Of a stretch of DNA of 64,000 nucleotides, positions 12,701 to 25,594 are shown piece after piece (the stretch's first letter is position 1; each line of letters starts with the position of its first letter). This DNA comes from Paragonimus westermani (Eukaryota; Platyhelminthes; Trematoda; Plagiorchiida; Troglotrematidae). Both the position numbers and the translations under genes were made by a program. The stretch covers positions 89,600-153,599 of the forward strand of contig QNGE01000844.1 in NCBI GenBank assembly GCA_008508345.1, in the 5' to 3' direction. The notes beneath the pieces are model-generated. The model ran no database searches and was not told the origin of the DNA. It was given only the letters and a program-made list of their open reading frames with translations.

Positions 12701-15054
12701 TGGCTCAGACTGTTCAAGTACCGTTGCACCGATTTTCTGCTATGAAAACTGGTCGTCCCGATGATCCAATAGGTGGATAAATAACCAGGTCGCAAGCAAA
12801 GTTGATGGACATTTTCGCAAAGCTAAATAACATTAAAAGGTCGATGGGTTGGCTAAATTGTTCTGGAGCACACAATGGATTTACATTCAACAGAACGATC
12901 GTGGTGTATTAGAAAAAAGTCAGTGATGTAGATGTACAAAAACGTATTGCTACGATGAACGGGGCTTACACTGGCTGTGAAAATCGGGAAAAATACTGCC
13001 CCGCCAGAGTGAGGGCAGATGAACAGTTCAATCATGGAAAACAAGACAACTATGAGTTGCACCTATAGGAACTCTTCTCTTTGAGCTACTGAGATGGATA
13101 CAAAACCAAAATGCTCCAAAGGTGTCTTGCATATTACCGTAACTTATAGAACAAGTTGAAACGCATAAGTTGCAAGCGATAATTTGACTGAGATTGCCGG
13201 CTCAACTGATCAGTGAATGAAAAATCAACAAGCTCAAGTCCCTGGATTGACAAGCGTAAAATCTAATTGCTTTTCACACAGTAGAAAAGCTCAAACCCAA
13301 CCGCCAGACACAAGTAACATCAGTGCCATGAAGCGTCAAAGTGCGAAACGTCCTGTGCATCGTATTTCGCTGCAACACAAAAACAGCTGACTTCTGATCT
13401 ATCGAACGCCTTGGATGACCTTAAGCTAGTATGGGATACCTTTTCAGAAGAGAGTGCTGAACTGCATTCTACATTGGTCCGACTCAGAAACGCCAGCAAT
13501 AAAGTGTTAAAATCAACCAAGTCCAGCGAGGAACGAAGAATATAGTTCCACACAGTAAGACCATTGGTGCAAGTGCCAAAAGACCTCATTGAGCACATAT
13601 GCACAGTAATGCTGATGACACAAGTTCTGAAGTCGCCCTTCCATTACATAAAGAAGACGTTCACTTGATTTTTTAAAATTCAACATTCAAGAAAAAATCT
13701 CTCTCTTACTGCTCAACCCAGGAGTCATCTTGGTTAGCAGGCGCTGAAAAGTCTGAATCAATTAGATATGTAACTCCCTCAGGAAGCCTTAATAAAACGA
13801 TTTCGCTATGGACTGAATTCAACAGAATTCCTTGTTTTTCACTACAAAGTTGTCTCAGAATGCGTTTACCCCTTAACAATTACAGTTAAGTTACGAGTGG
13901 AAATGTGCAGACCAGGTGTGATTTCTTAAGCCCTCAAGGAATCGGATTAGGTTGACTACATGGTATCTGTAAACCGAACGTTTTGAAAGCACGAACGACA
14001 GAACCTGTGCTATTAGGGAAAGTCACACTAACATCCAGCATAAAATGGCAACAGGAGGGTTGAAAACACCGACGTAGTAGAACTTGTACGTTTTACATAG
14101 TAACACATGGGCATCAGGGAATGACAAACAAAGCTATCCACGGCGACTTTTAGGGAACCTGGACAGGAGACCTAACAGTAGTCGCGATATGTGGTAGGAT
14201 GAAGTAAACAGGCGAGTATCGCGTAGGCTGTAAGAGAAACATACACCATAGGTTCAAAATATTTGCGACCATATTTAATATGACCGATCACGCTCAGATC
14301 GACTGGCACAATCAGTATAGCATCAGCTCTCAAACGGAGTCTTTATCATACACAGGTAGACGTAACATTTACGGTGATACTTCCAGAACTTCACCGTCCA
14401 TCACCTGTATACAGAACCGTTCGATGTGGCCGACAAACCGGGCATATTGTTCTCCCTGCAGATGGGTTACTGTCAGACAACCCGGAAAGACTACCGCGAC
14501 ACTGGACAGTGTATTTCAAATTACAACTGTTTGCCCTGCAAGCTAACTGTTGCGCCCAACTGTACCCCGTGGTCTATGCTCATAGAAAACCTATAGAAAA
14601 ACGGAGATTCAAATGAAATTCAACGATTTCAAGCTCCGAAAGACAAACGTTTCGCGAGTTTCCCACAGTCCTCTTAAAAGATGATGGGGGACTCGTTCAT
14701 TAAGGGATTATGCACTCTGTCGTCCAAGGGTTGAAACACCGAGAAAAAGCCCGGTTTCACTCACGCTCACGTGGTTAATGCCCAGTATGTTGCGCAGGTC
14801 ACCCGAAAGGTATAAAGAGCCGTGTTTTCCGCAGGACGTAGACACATTCCACACATGTATCATTACGTGGTAGTGTTTTGTTCCGTACTGACTAGCAGGG
14901 GCCTATGTTAACTGGCGTTAATAAAGAAGCTTGTTTACCTTGAAAGTTGCATTACTAGCAGTATTTTGTTGGAAATCTGCACATGTATCGCTAAAGGAGG
15001 GCTAGCATTTTCTAAAGACTTTTGGTCCCGACCCATACTGCTTGTGTATTGTTT
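9791..15054. other. Intronic stretch without recognised features
   Basis: Several short frames only. The longest coherent reading is 10711-11211 (+, one internal TAG), a Lys/Arg-rich text I cannot assign. At 13319-13541 (+) there is a 73-codon stretch without a start codon, helix-like in composition, also unassigned. A short AT-rich run lies at 10198-10215. Confidence 0.4.
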
Positions 15055-15507
15055 TGATCCGGCGGGTTATGCTGACTAGGACTCCGGTCCTTCTAGGTGC
15101 AACCTTGTCAGACAGGCCAAAGGGGAGCAGTCAAACAAAAAGCAGTTTCACTCATAGGATTGTATGTCGCACTACTGACCGCGTACGAGTGCTTAGGTAA
15201 TGAGGCACGATCCTATGGGCATACAGCAGAAATATTTTTATAGTTGCAGCACTGCTGTCTTCCGTATCAAGAAGAAGGGGGTTAGAGAAGGTACCCTCAA
15301 ACAAAGAGCACTCCGATCGCCCAACAGTTAACCGTGACCGCCGGCGTACTGTCCAATACGGTCGAAAAACATCAACTATCTCCCAAAAGCCCGATGTAGC
15401 TTCGAGTACATCCGCTGCGTGCAGCAGTGCTCAGAATCAGACATTATTGTCTTATTCACTGCGTCCTCGGGCTAGGCAAGCCCCTCACTGCTAAGTGAGT
15501 CAGACTC

Positions 15508-17124
15508 TTGAGTCATTGGCTCCGGGTAGGGTCCCTCAAGAAAACCCTATATCCTGTTGTCTCGCAGTTCAGACTTTTGAGTCAGAGGCTCGGGGTGGGG
15601 TCCCTCAAGTCAACCCCCTTCCGCGGCGCAAACGACCGGGAAGTACCAAAAGTTATCGTTCTCCTGACAGTGATGTTATTCACTCAACACGACTTTCTCC
15701 TGCTACTTCACTCTTACAAGTCTCCTGCCTTCCATGTGCCTTCGGGCGATAATTGTTTCCTGAGGCCAAGACAACTGGTAGACATTGGCGCCTTCAATGT
15801 CCGCACTCTCCGACAAATCGGTCAGCAAACCGCTCTGGCAAGTACTCTCTCAAGTCTGGAGCTTGATGTGTGTTGTGTGTCGGAGACGCGAGTCTACGAC
15901 TCTAGCACAGTTATCCATTTGAGCTCACCTCTAGATAGCTGTCGATCCAAGCGCTTCTGTCTCAGGGTTTCTGGTGACGCCGAAGCTGAATCTCACGGTC
16001 GAGCTGGAGTGGGAATCGCGCTGAGTTCCCGAGCAGAGCAATGTTTGCTCGATTGGATCCCAGTGAACAGTCGCTTGTGCGCTGTCAGACTCAATACGTC
16101 GGTAAAAGTCTGTCGACGCAAATCAGAAAGGCGTTGTGTATTCATTATATCGGCGTACGCTCCGACGGACAGCTGTCCGGATGCTACCAAGGATGCGTTC
16201 TATGACGCCCTCGTTGACCTTCTGAGGCAGTCTAAACACTCAGACATCATCATACTAGCGGGCGATTTTAATGCTCAGCTTGGTCGTCTTTCTTCGGATG
16301 AGAAGCGGCTAGGAGGTATGTTTGGTGTCCGGGCACAACGAACTGACAATGGCGAAAGACTACTACAGCTGTGCGCATCCCACGGTCTATATATTTCGAG
16401 CACTGCATTCCAACACAGGAAGAAGCACTGTGTTACTTGGAGACCTCCGTGTGCTTCTCAGCCGTGGACGCAGTTGGATCATATAGCAGTTAGTTACAGG
16501 TGGCGCCACTCTGTTAAGGACTGTCGTGCCTTTTGGAGCAACCACCTGGACTCGGACCATGCCGTTGTGCGTGCCCGTTTCGTTTTGTCATTTGCCCAGA
16601 GGACTTACGCTCGTAAATGCAAGGTGTTTAACTGGCATTCGAGCGATGAGGATGTGAAGAACGCTTACCAAAAAGCGTTGGCAGAGAAGTTGCCCAGTTC
16701 GAGTCAGACGAACGATCCTAACGAACACTGGGAACAAATCGCCGGAGCTATGAAAGCGTGCTGTGAACAGGCACGCTCCGAAGGAGCTGTTCAGTTTCGT
16801 CAGAACTGGATTTCCGTCACGTCGATAAATCTTATGAACAAGCGTCGTTCTATCCCACCCGGTTCTGAATACGATGATGACCGTCGAGAACTTAAACGCA
16901 TGCTGACTAAAAGCTTGCGCAAAGACCGTGAGCACTACTTGGTCCAGCAATCGAAAGAGATGGAAAAAGCCTTTTTATCTGGAAATAGCAGAAGGCTTTT
17001 CTCCCTGATCCGTGGTTGTACTGGCCGTCAAGTCGGTGTAAGTGAGACCATATGTGAAAAAGATGGTTCACTTATCACCAGCCAGTCGAGCCGACTAGAC
17101 AGGTGGGCTGAACATTTTGAATAA
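15508..17124 (+). pseudogene. RTE-like LINE: APE endonuclease domain and RT leader
   Basis: 538 codons. The first ~90 residues are not conserved and the true start is uncertain. The endonuclease keeps its catalytic set: FNVRT (96-100), SETR (125-128), YAPT (217-220), GDFNA (252-256), LDHI (323-326) and SDH (349-351). The region after residue 360 is the linker towards the RT. The frame ends at a TAA after AEHFE, but the same frame stays open directly after it and contains the RT entry block KSPGPDLL (near 17250). The stop is therefore a lesion rather than a natural end. The endonuclease itself looks undamaged. Confidence 0.88.
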
Positions 17125-17585
17125 CAGTTCGGTTGGCCTGAACCAGATCATGTGGACCACGGGACTCGATTGGTCAATTATTGCATTCCAGACGGTACTC
17201 CATCGGAAGCAGAAGTGGTCCTGCAGCTCAAGTCATTGAAGCATAATAAGTCTCCTGGACCAGACCTCCTCTCTCCTTCTCTTTTCAAGCATGGTGGAGT
17301 GAGGTTACTATCAGAACTAACAAAACTCCTTCAGACCATCTGGGAGCCTTAAGAGGTACCTCGTGATGGTGCCTATCAACAATCATTACCGTTTTCAAAA
17401 AGGGGGCCCGAATTCTATGTGACCACCACAGAGGCATCAGTTTGGTGTCTGCTGCGTCCAAATTACTCACTGGCCTCATTTTACGTCGGCTCACCAAGCC
17501 CATAGAAAGTCAAATACGCGAAGAACAAGCAGGATTCAGATCCGGTCGGGGGTGCGTTGACCAAATTTTTACCTTATGACGGATC

Positions 17586-18278
17586 GTGGAACATCGGCAT
17601 TCATATAAGCAGCCGACGGTCGTGGTCTTTTTGGACTTGAGGGCTGCTTTCGATTCAGTTGCTCGTAACGTTCTCTGGAGCTGTCTCCTTCGCAAGGGAG
17701 TACCAGAGAAATACGTGAACCTATTGAGGTCACTGCACGCTCACTCTGCAAGCAGAGTGAGAGTTTATGGACAACTGTCTCGGGCGTTCATCACTTCTAG
17801 TGATGTTCGACAAGGGTGTCCGATTTCACCCTTCCTGTTCAATTTTGTCATGGACGACATTCTGGAGTGTGCGCTTCGTGAAACCAGTGGGCTTGGTTTT
17901 GAACTTCTTCCTGGCGCTAGATTGACCGATCTGGAGTACGCGGACGACATTGTCTTACTTAGCCTCTCTGCCGAAGACATGCAGACCATATTGAACAAGG
18001 TGAGTGATCGGGATGGTTTGTATGGAATGCGTTTCGCATCTTCAAAGTGCAAAGTGCTGCTTCAAGACCGGGGAATTTCCACCCCTACTTTCTTTATTGC
18101 AGGCAATCCGCTTGAGACTGTGGACAGTTTCACATACTTGGGTAGCACTGTCTCGTCAGCCTGTAATATTGCTGATGAGATCAGCGAGGATAGCAAAGGC
18201 ACGAGTTGCCTTTGCCAAACTGCGTCATCTATGGCGTTGAAAAGACGTTCGGTTGTCGCTGAAAGGAAGGGTATATAA
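17586..18278 (+). pseudogene. RTE-like LINE: reverse transcriptase palm
   Basis: Contains FLDLRAAFD (RT motif A aspartate, residues 15-23), RQGCPISPFLFNF (motif B, about 75-87) and YADDIVLLS (motif C, residues 118-126), all catalytic aspartates retained. Upstream, RGISLVSAASKLL, EEQAGFRSGRGC and VDQIFTL are readable in the same frame before a TGA at 17578. After STVSSACNIADEI the frame slips. The element's C-terminus continues in frame 1 (LKGRVYNACVRSM, then RWLGHVLRMP) up to about 18780. Confidence 0.88.
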
Positions 18279-20394
18279 CGCCTGTGTGCGTTCCATGTTG
18301 CTGTATGTTTCGGAAAGGTGGCCTGTTCACAAGGAAGATATGAACAGGCTTGCTGTGTTTGACCATCGTTGTCTCCGCCAATTGGCCCACATTAAATGGG
18401 CTGATCGCGTGAACAATGTAGCAGTTCGCCGGCGCGTATTCCGGAACACTCGGGATACGCAATAAATTGGTCAAATAATTAAGTTGCAAAACTTGCGATG
18501 GTTGGGTCACGTGCTTCGTATGCCAGCTGAGCGTTTAACGTACCGGGCATTATATACTGAGGCCACCAACAGTTGGGTAAAACCGTGTGGTGGTCAAGCA
18601 ACAACGTGGTCACGAAATATGAAGACCTTGACTGTTCCACTAAATTAAGTGGGCAGGCATCGCCTGCCTGGATGGGGTCTTCGTGATCACTCACACCGCT
18701 GGTTAGACACGCTATCCGAGATGGCGATGTATCGTGATCAATGGCGTACCTGTATCCATACCATTTCTAGTTTATCCGCTTAGTCTTCTTTTAGTATTTG
18801 TCGACCTTCTTAGTAACGTTTCCTTCTAGGATATCCCACATCACTGTTGAGGTGAGTGGCGGCCCGAGCCACAGTACTTTTGATCGGGCTCATGGCTGTT
18901 ATGATGATGATGGTGAAAGACTTTCGGTGACATTACGACATACACACTGTCACCAATGAAAAGGCAGGGTGTACAACGCAACCAGATTCTCGGTTAAGAT
19001 ATCTGCTTGCATAAGGACGATGACGTTTGTAGGTTATGTTTTTGACAGTTGCCGTATAAAAAATATTGCTCACATGTGGTGTCAGCATCATGTGAACAGT
19101 GATGGGGCTGTGAAACGTGCCAGGGACGGAATACCCCTTCACGACCAGTTTCGGCACTTACATCATACGACGTTCGCTGTTAAATGATACGAGGTCATAT
19201 GTATAATAAATATTCTTAGATTGCCTCCACTTAAACATGAAGTATTTCGACCAGATAGTTTCACATAACCGAGGTATCTCGGACATATTTTGTGCAAACT
19301 AGCACAGTGTCAAAATGCCGCAGTCAATTAATCGCACTGGTTCGGTTATTATAATCCTGCTCAGCGTGACTGAGCAGTCACATCCAGAGGACATTACGAA
19401 AAGACTCGTATCCAGCTGGCGATACTGAAACTGGAGGTTTGATCGTATGCTGATTCAAACTGGTAGTCCCAGTTTGCTAAATTAGTACATGCGTTACATA
19501 TGCATATACATATATATATACATAAAAGAGTTTTCACTTTTCAAACAAGACGTCGGATGCCATATATCTTGATAATATGGAGTTGGTACTGATAGGTTGC
19601 TCAAACCCAAACAAGATCACTAGGGATGATCGGGCTTCTGATTGTGATTTGACATCGTTACCACAAAGTCACTGTGTGCCTAATCATTTATTTAAGATAG
19701 CCTTGTTTGAGGATGACATCTATCGAGAAGACGGACCACGAATAGCATCACTACACGTCTGCCCGAATATGTTTGGTATATACCTAAAAGGTGGCTGTTC
19801 TCATAAACAGAAGCGGTGCCATTCACAGCCGTCCTCGGAACGTTACAACCATGTGAGAATGCTTATTAGTCGCAGTTTAGGGCGAAAAAATAACTATTAA
19901 AAAATGTATACCACTTCTGTAACCAGAATTGAATGAACGTCGTGATGATTCAGTTGCCTGCCTCCACACACAGCCAACTTAGTCATCACTGGCTCAACGG
20001 CTCCTAGTTTTGGTTGACTGGCGGCTGGTTCGTGGTCACGGTGATAATTGTCGCACACTTCGATAGCCAACTGAATAATCGCTTGCATGTGTATCTCACC
20101 ACCCTTGAAACCCTCCAGGCATGTGTGACGCATTATAAGACAACAGTTTCTGTCGACTGGGCATTTTAAGATTGTTTGGATCGAAGCATATACTTGAGAT
20201 AGCCCGTACATTCGTCACCTTGACTGTCCGACCCAGCTTGGTGTTTTCACTGACCGCCTGGTAGTTACGAACGCAGACCAAGTATGCTTGGTCAGTGAAG
20301 TGACAGATGTGTCTTTATATTAGGATTCCCAGCTGACTATTGATAAACAGTGAGGAATTCTGATTGATATGTTGAACACTCACAAGTTACTGCA

Positions 20395-20490
20395 GTCTTC
20401 GGATTCCTATGGACTAATCTGCAGGGCCTTTTTGAAAAGAGGCGACCATAATGGGGTTTTGTTTTCGTTAGAGCTCGCGACCAAGGAGAA
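20395..20490 (-). repeat. SINE-like hammerhead repeat, partial copy 2
   Basis: The 3' half of the family on the minus strand: GCGAGCTCTAACGAAAAC, then CTTTTCAAAAAGGCC and AATCCGAAGACTG. The hammerhead is destroyed: CTGACGA has become TCGCGA, helix II is shortened and the GTC site is gone. Confidence 0.5.
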
Positions 20491-20770
20491 GTCTAAGTCC
20501 TGGGGTGACCGGTTGTAACAGGATAGCTACTATCACTTCTCGATGCACTCGGGTAATCCGAACAGCACTCACAAGCGAACGTAACTGGGTTTTTACACGA
20601 AAGTCCAATCGCATTTGTGAAATTGACGGTACAGTGGTAAGAATGGCTGCCTCATAAAAGCGTGTCAGGAGTTGGAATCTAGGCCACAGCAAAGAAAGAC
20701 ATTACCGGCGATCTCTAATGAGAGCTTTTCGGAGGGGCTAACTACAGTTCATGGGAGTGCGAAGGCGGTA
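20490..20770 (+). repeat. SINE-like hammerhead repeat, copy 3
   Basis: Matches copy 1 along its length: TAACAGGATAGCTACT, ACTCACAAGCGA, the B-box-like GGAGTTGGAATC, then CGATCTCTAATGAGAGC, TTTTCGGAGGGGCT and GCGAAGGC. About 20 bases covering GAAA, helix III and the GTC cleavage site are missing, so the ribozyme is dead. It lies head to head with copy 2. Confidence 0.55.
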
Positions 20771-21835
20771 ATCGATTAAAATTTCACACGCGATGAAGAA
20801 AATCTCACAAATAATTTTCTGACTCATATAGCGTTGACAGTCAATTTGTTCACACCTTGATGTTAGAAGTGAGAATGCGGTGGAGTTCTTCGAAAGCATT
20901 TCCAAGGAAAGTTACAAAATTGAAGTCGTTTGATCTCAGTAAACTAGTTATCATAGTTTGGGGGAGAATTCAAACACATTAGGGCATCCGTATTAACGGA
21001 TCACTTCTATTCTCAACTTGCTCAGACTTATCACCAGATGAAATAAATCCAAACAATAACCACCTATTGCGTTGGTTAACAATTTGGAATGTGCTAGGGG
21101 AAGTTGTGGCCGTTTTTGCTCATTGATACGGGCCGAGCATCTCGAAGTAAAAGGACAATCAGCAGCCAACAGGCAGAAGTGACGACGAAATCTCACGATA
21201 AAAGATCACTTCCCTGCCTAATAGGTAGAAATGAATCACACCGGATGTGATACACATCGGATCGCTCTAAATGGGGTTCGCTTAAGAAATGCAGTGGCCA
21301 GTGATCATGTGGCGTCCTTCAGCACAATTTCGTGCGTGGTCGAAAGCTTGACAAGAACAGAGTGGTAACTGATTGAGGTATATTAGTCATCACAGAGCTG
21401 ATGCAATTTACCGACGAAATCCAAACTATTTACTACATCAGCCATTCCAATTATGCTGTTTAGACATTATCTAACACGCAAGAACTCCAATGCACACCAC
21501 GGATAAATGATTTTCATTTACACCATGCAAGTGGTAGGTGGTCGCGAACTTTTAATCTTCAGCCTTGAAAAAAAGGTTAGAATGAAAAAAACTGTCCCAA
21601 ACAGCGTAAGAATCACATAAATTGTTTCCACAACTGCTGTGAACACAAAGCGAGCATCTTACCAGGGAGCCCATAAATAGTGATGGAGAAATATCTACTG
21701 GAAACCGCTTGATCACTCGGCACACGATCCACAGTAAGAATAGAACAATTCAAAAAGCAGTTAGCACATAAGACAGCTTATTAAAGTGCATATACGCAAA
21801 AACTGGATAAGAATAAGATATGGGAAAAACAATCA

Positions 21836-22273
<438 letters not shown>

Positions 22274-22370
22274 TTAACATCCACGGCACAAACGAACTAA
22301 ACAACATGCCCCAAAAGTGATTTCAAAGCGAGCGCGGAGGTTCAATAAAATGAAACAAGTGTCCCTCTAC

Positions 22371-22656
22371 TGTAACGCGCAACCGAAACCAGCGAGCGCG
22401 CACGGATTGAATTTGAGTTGTGTAACGGGGCGTGCTGCTGTGTTGTCGGTGCCGTTTTAACTGTCGTTTGTGTAAGTCGTGTGCATGGCTTACTGGGCCT
22501 TCGGCTCATGTTTGTTCGTATTGTTTCTCTTTCCAGAACTGTTGTTCGAACCCCTACTTCGGAAGAGCGCTGTCCCCTGGTGCGTCCACGTTGCCCGAAG
22601 GTTGGTCCGCGAATTCACGGGCATCCAGAGTAGAGTCGGCTGGCCTGCATGTTACA
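22371..22656 (+). repeat. TGTAAC...GTTACA repeat (solo-LTR- or MITE-like), copy 1
   Basis: 286 bp with 6-bp inverted ends TGTAAC/GTTACA and a perfect 4-bp direct duplication CTAC on both sides (22367-22370 and 22657-22660). It shares GCGCAACCGAAACCA, GCGCGCACG, GTGTAACGGGGC and GCTTACTGGGCC with the other copies. It carries no coding capacity. TG...CA ends and the short duplication fit a solo LTR of an unseen element, and a MITE is the alternative. It lies 115 bp upstream of the Smad ATG. Confidence 0.75.
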
Positions 22657-23955
22657 CTACAAAACCTTCAGGTAACACCGTTTTATACCAAACAGCATGA
22701 CGGTGTTCGAGAAAGATTGGCCAGTTTCTAATACACACAACGTCTTGGTGTCTGAGTTACTGACCTTTCTACAGTGTACTGTCAAGTTCGTCTTCGAAAG
22801 GACGAGGTCTGATAAACGCGCGATGGAAATCACCTACACTTGTTTTTATAAGTGCACTAGGCCTGTTGCAGGTGCAAGAAATTTTGGGCTTGTGGATGAT
22901 CTACCTTTCGGTCTTGCAGAGGGAGATTTGTGAGTACCCACCGGCACATGCTCTGAGATCACGATATCGGTGAAAGAATGTTGCGCTGATCAGGGCGGAC
23001 ATATATACAGAGAAAAAGAATCCTATCATGTTTGTATCGCCTGCAGAGAAACAACTCGGTTGTAAGGTTGACCACGGCAGAGGGAGTCACAGCCGCCTAA
23101 CTAAACTGACAGGAATTCTGCAAGCAAACAGACAGAGTGCACAACGAAAATTGCCGTTCACTTTGCGGAGCAGAGGGTGGGTAAATTAATCGAAAAAATA
23201 GGTGTACGGTTCAACATGAGATCAGTGTACTTTTGCGCACTCCACCCATTTCCTATTGACCATCTGACGTTTACAATGCATTGTACAACCGTTACAGATA
23301 GTGGCCATTCGAGTACTTTTCTTGGATGTGGTTCCCACGAAATAGACGTTCGAATTTTTCCAAGGGGTCTGTTATCAAGATATAATTTTGTAGTGCTCCA
23401 GTGACACGAGGTCGCACACGGAATGAGTGATTTTCGCAACGCGCATTGATAGCCTTCAGAAGACTTCCCCTGAGACAGACGTTGTTGCAGATCTGCAGTA
23501 GACGGATGCAAGAACAATCGGAATTTACTGGAATCATGCGGAGCATTATCGTTTAGCTTACTGTGTGGCAGTAATCAAGGATGAACACGGTCAATTGTTC
23601 AAGTCACGTGTAATATTACAATCACCGGAGCACCACATCTCGTTTGGCTGCCCTTTTTGAATTTTTTCATACAGCCTGATGTCCTCGCATAACAAGGTTA
23701 AACAGGGTTGTACTTTTAGTTCCAGGTGGTACAAGTGACCCGGATTCTTACTGACTAGATACAATGTACCACTGTCCATACTCGTCTGTGTGAAAATACC
23801 GAGGGGAGTCATCCAGAACTTTGCTACCATTGCTTCCAAGTGACACATTTACGATGTAAATAGAACAGGGCACCGGCTATGTACGGTGTGTTTTCGAAAC
23901 ACCGGCGAACATACAGAATCATCAAGTTGTTCAACGTGAACACCGAATTCTAACC
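22657..23955. other. Upstream flank of the Smad gene to the gypsy element
   Basis: Short frames only, no recognised domain. Smad promoter elements would be expected here and in 22256-22370 but none can be assigned by eye. Confidence 0.4.
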
Positions 23956-24334
23956 TGTAGTGCGCCAGAAAGTCAATCAAGGAAACGGCACACAATGTGT
24001 CCAACGTATGCAGATCGAAACACACAAGGTCCGTCTCGCAAAAGAGAAAAAGTCACACGTCAACAGGAAACGTGCATTAACAACTACACAGATATCGAGG
24101 GAAATTATTCTACAACGTGTGCATATATATACATATATGCGGGGTCCCACGGTCCAGGAATTCTCACCAATCAGACGTGGTCTCACGCTCACTGACCGCT
24201 GACCTCGGGTTTCGGTTAGTCACCCTCCTCAGCCCGTTGCACGGACGCAGCCAACCCACCCGTTCGAGGCCCTGAAAGGAAGCGGAAGGGAGTGTGTGGC
24301 AAAACAAAATGGCGGCGTACTACATGCTGCTACA
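23956..24334 (-). repeat. Gypsy LTR A (3' LTR of element 1)
   Basis: 379 bp. On the minus strand it starts TGTAGCAGCATG and ends CGCACTACA, giving a perfect 5-bp inverted end TGTAG/CTACA. Its outer limits are fixed by the PPT on one side and by loss of similarity to LTR B on the other. Confidence 0.85.
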
Positions 24335-24349
24335 CTGCTCCCCTCCGTC
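24335..24349 (-). other. Polypurine tract of the gypsy element
   Basis: Minus strand GACGGAGGGGAGCAG directly abuts the TGTAG start of the 3' LTR, as required for plus-strand priming. In copy 2 one base of this tract differs. Confidence 0.75.
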
Positions 24350-24499
24350 GAGAGCACTGACCGCAGTGCTCCGGACTGTCCCCCTCTGGTGGTACGATGC
24401 ATTCCTCAGCTACTTTCAACTCATTGTAATTAGTCCTGTAGTATCCAGCTTTAAACGATTGAAATGTATCACTCTGACTCTGGATCTATTGTCGTAAAC

Positions 24500-25594
24500 G
24501 TTCCGTATAGTGCAGGTGGATTCGGAAATGATGTCGTGTACTGCCACTGGCCCCTTCGAATCGTAAAACCAAGCCTAATCGCCGGGCTTCAAGGGGCTTC
24601 CATATGCCTTCCTATTATAGTAATCCTTCTGTCCCCGCTGGGCCATCCGCAGGTGTTCTCGTGCTAAAGCATGTGTTTCTGCCAGTTTGTCACGTAGCTG
24701 AACGCAGTAGTCTGAGGTTAATAAGTTATCTGGTAGCAATCTGGGTACCAGCCAATCGGACGGCAGCCGCATCTCTCTTCCATTTAGCAGGTAGTGTGGC
24801 GATTGTGCGGTAGAAGAGTGGACGCTAGCACGACATGCAAGTGGGCACTGAGGTACGGCTTCGTCTCATGATCTGGTGTTTTCTGAACTCACAAACGCTT
24901 TTAAGAGGGACTTTAAGGTGCGGTTGACGCGCCCAACGGCACCATTACCTTGCGGATGATAGACAGTCGTCCTTGTCTTCCTTATGCCCAGTATTCTACA
25001 CAGTTCGTGTATCAATGTGTCTTCAAAATTTGATCCTGTCAGTGTGCAATTTAATTGGTGCGCCCTAGCACGAGATCCAATGGTCGAAAATGAGTTTATC
25101 GGTCGTTCCGCCATCCGCTCGTGGCACTGGCACCGCTTCACACCATTTACTGAGATGGTCTACTATCACGAGTATGTACCTATTCCCTCGGCTGGTGTCC
25201 GCAGTGGCTCGACGATGTCAAATTCTACTGTCTCAATCGGATACCCTGTCAGCATGCTCTGTAACGGTGTGCATCGCTGTCTCTTGGGGTTTTTACTCTG
25301 TGCATACAGGCCACAACTGCTACACACATCCTTGACGTCTCTGCGTTGGTGGGGCCACCAGAAACGCCGTCTCGCAGCTTCTTCAAGTTTGTTCTGGCTC
25401 GCGTGTCCCAATTTCCATTGGAGTTTCCGTAAAATCATACGAACCGCCAATTCTTGGACCACAATTTGGCTTTCATGTCGGGCCATATTAATAAAGAACT
25501 CCATCGGCTGTATAGAGATGGTTCCATGACGACCACAAGCAACGCGCCTCCCAACTATTTCCTGCCATCTCTTGGGTGGTCGGGCGTGACCCAC
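24500..25594 (-). pseudogene. Gypsy integrase, three frames, catalytic Glu replaced
   Basis: 25166-25594 carries the zinc-binding HHCC module (KLGHAS, RRRFWWPHQRRDV, CSSCGLYAQSK) and the first catalytic Asp (VEFDIVEPL). The block with the second Asp is split by a two-base loss (CACACTGAC in one frame, GSNFED in the next, near 25045). In 24866-25141, TTVYHPQGNGAVGRVNRTL shows VGR where integrases have VER, so the catalytic glutamate is a glycine (codon 24932-24934). The C-terminal part AYGSPLKPGD lies at 24575-24772. Non-functional. Confidence 0.85.

Larger units (their letters stand above)
15055..18920 (+). mobile_element. RTE-like LINE copy C, near full length
   Basis: Non-LTR retrotransposon with a GC-rich 5' region, an APE-type endonuclease, an RT, the RTE-type C-terminus (RWLGHVLRMPAER ... 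DQWRTCIH) and a 3' end in ATGATGATGATGG, a short tandem tail typical of RTE elements. The 5' boundary (about 15055) is estimated from where element-like sequence begins. Two imperfect 5' repeats of about 47 bp (15501-15547 and 15570-15617) precede the coding region. The coding region is interrupted by TAA at 17122, TAA at 17350, a frameshift between about 17370 and 17430, TGA at 17578 and a frameshift near 18180. It is antisense to Smad. Confidence 0.88.

Noticed and set aside
13319..13541. 73-codon helix-like open stretch on the plus strand
   Set aside because: No start codon, directly follows a stop, no convincing splice sites and no family recognised. It is antisense to the Smad gene.
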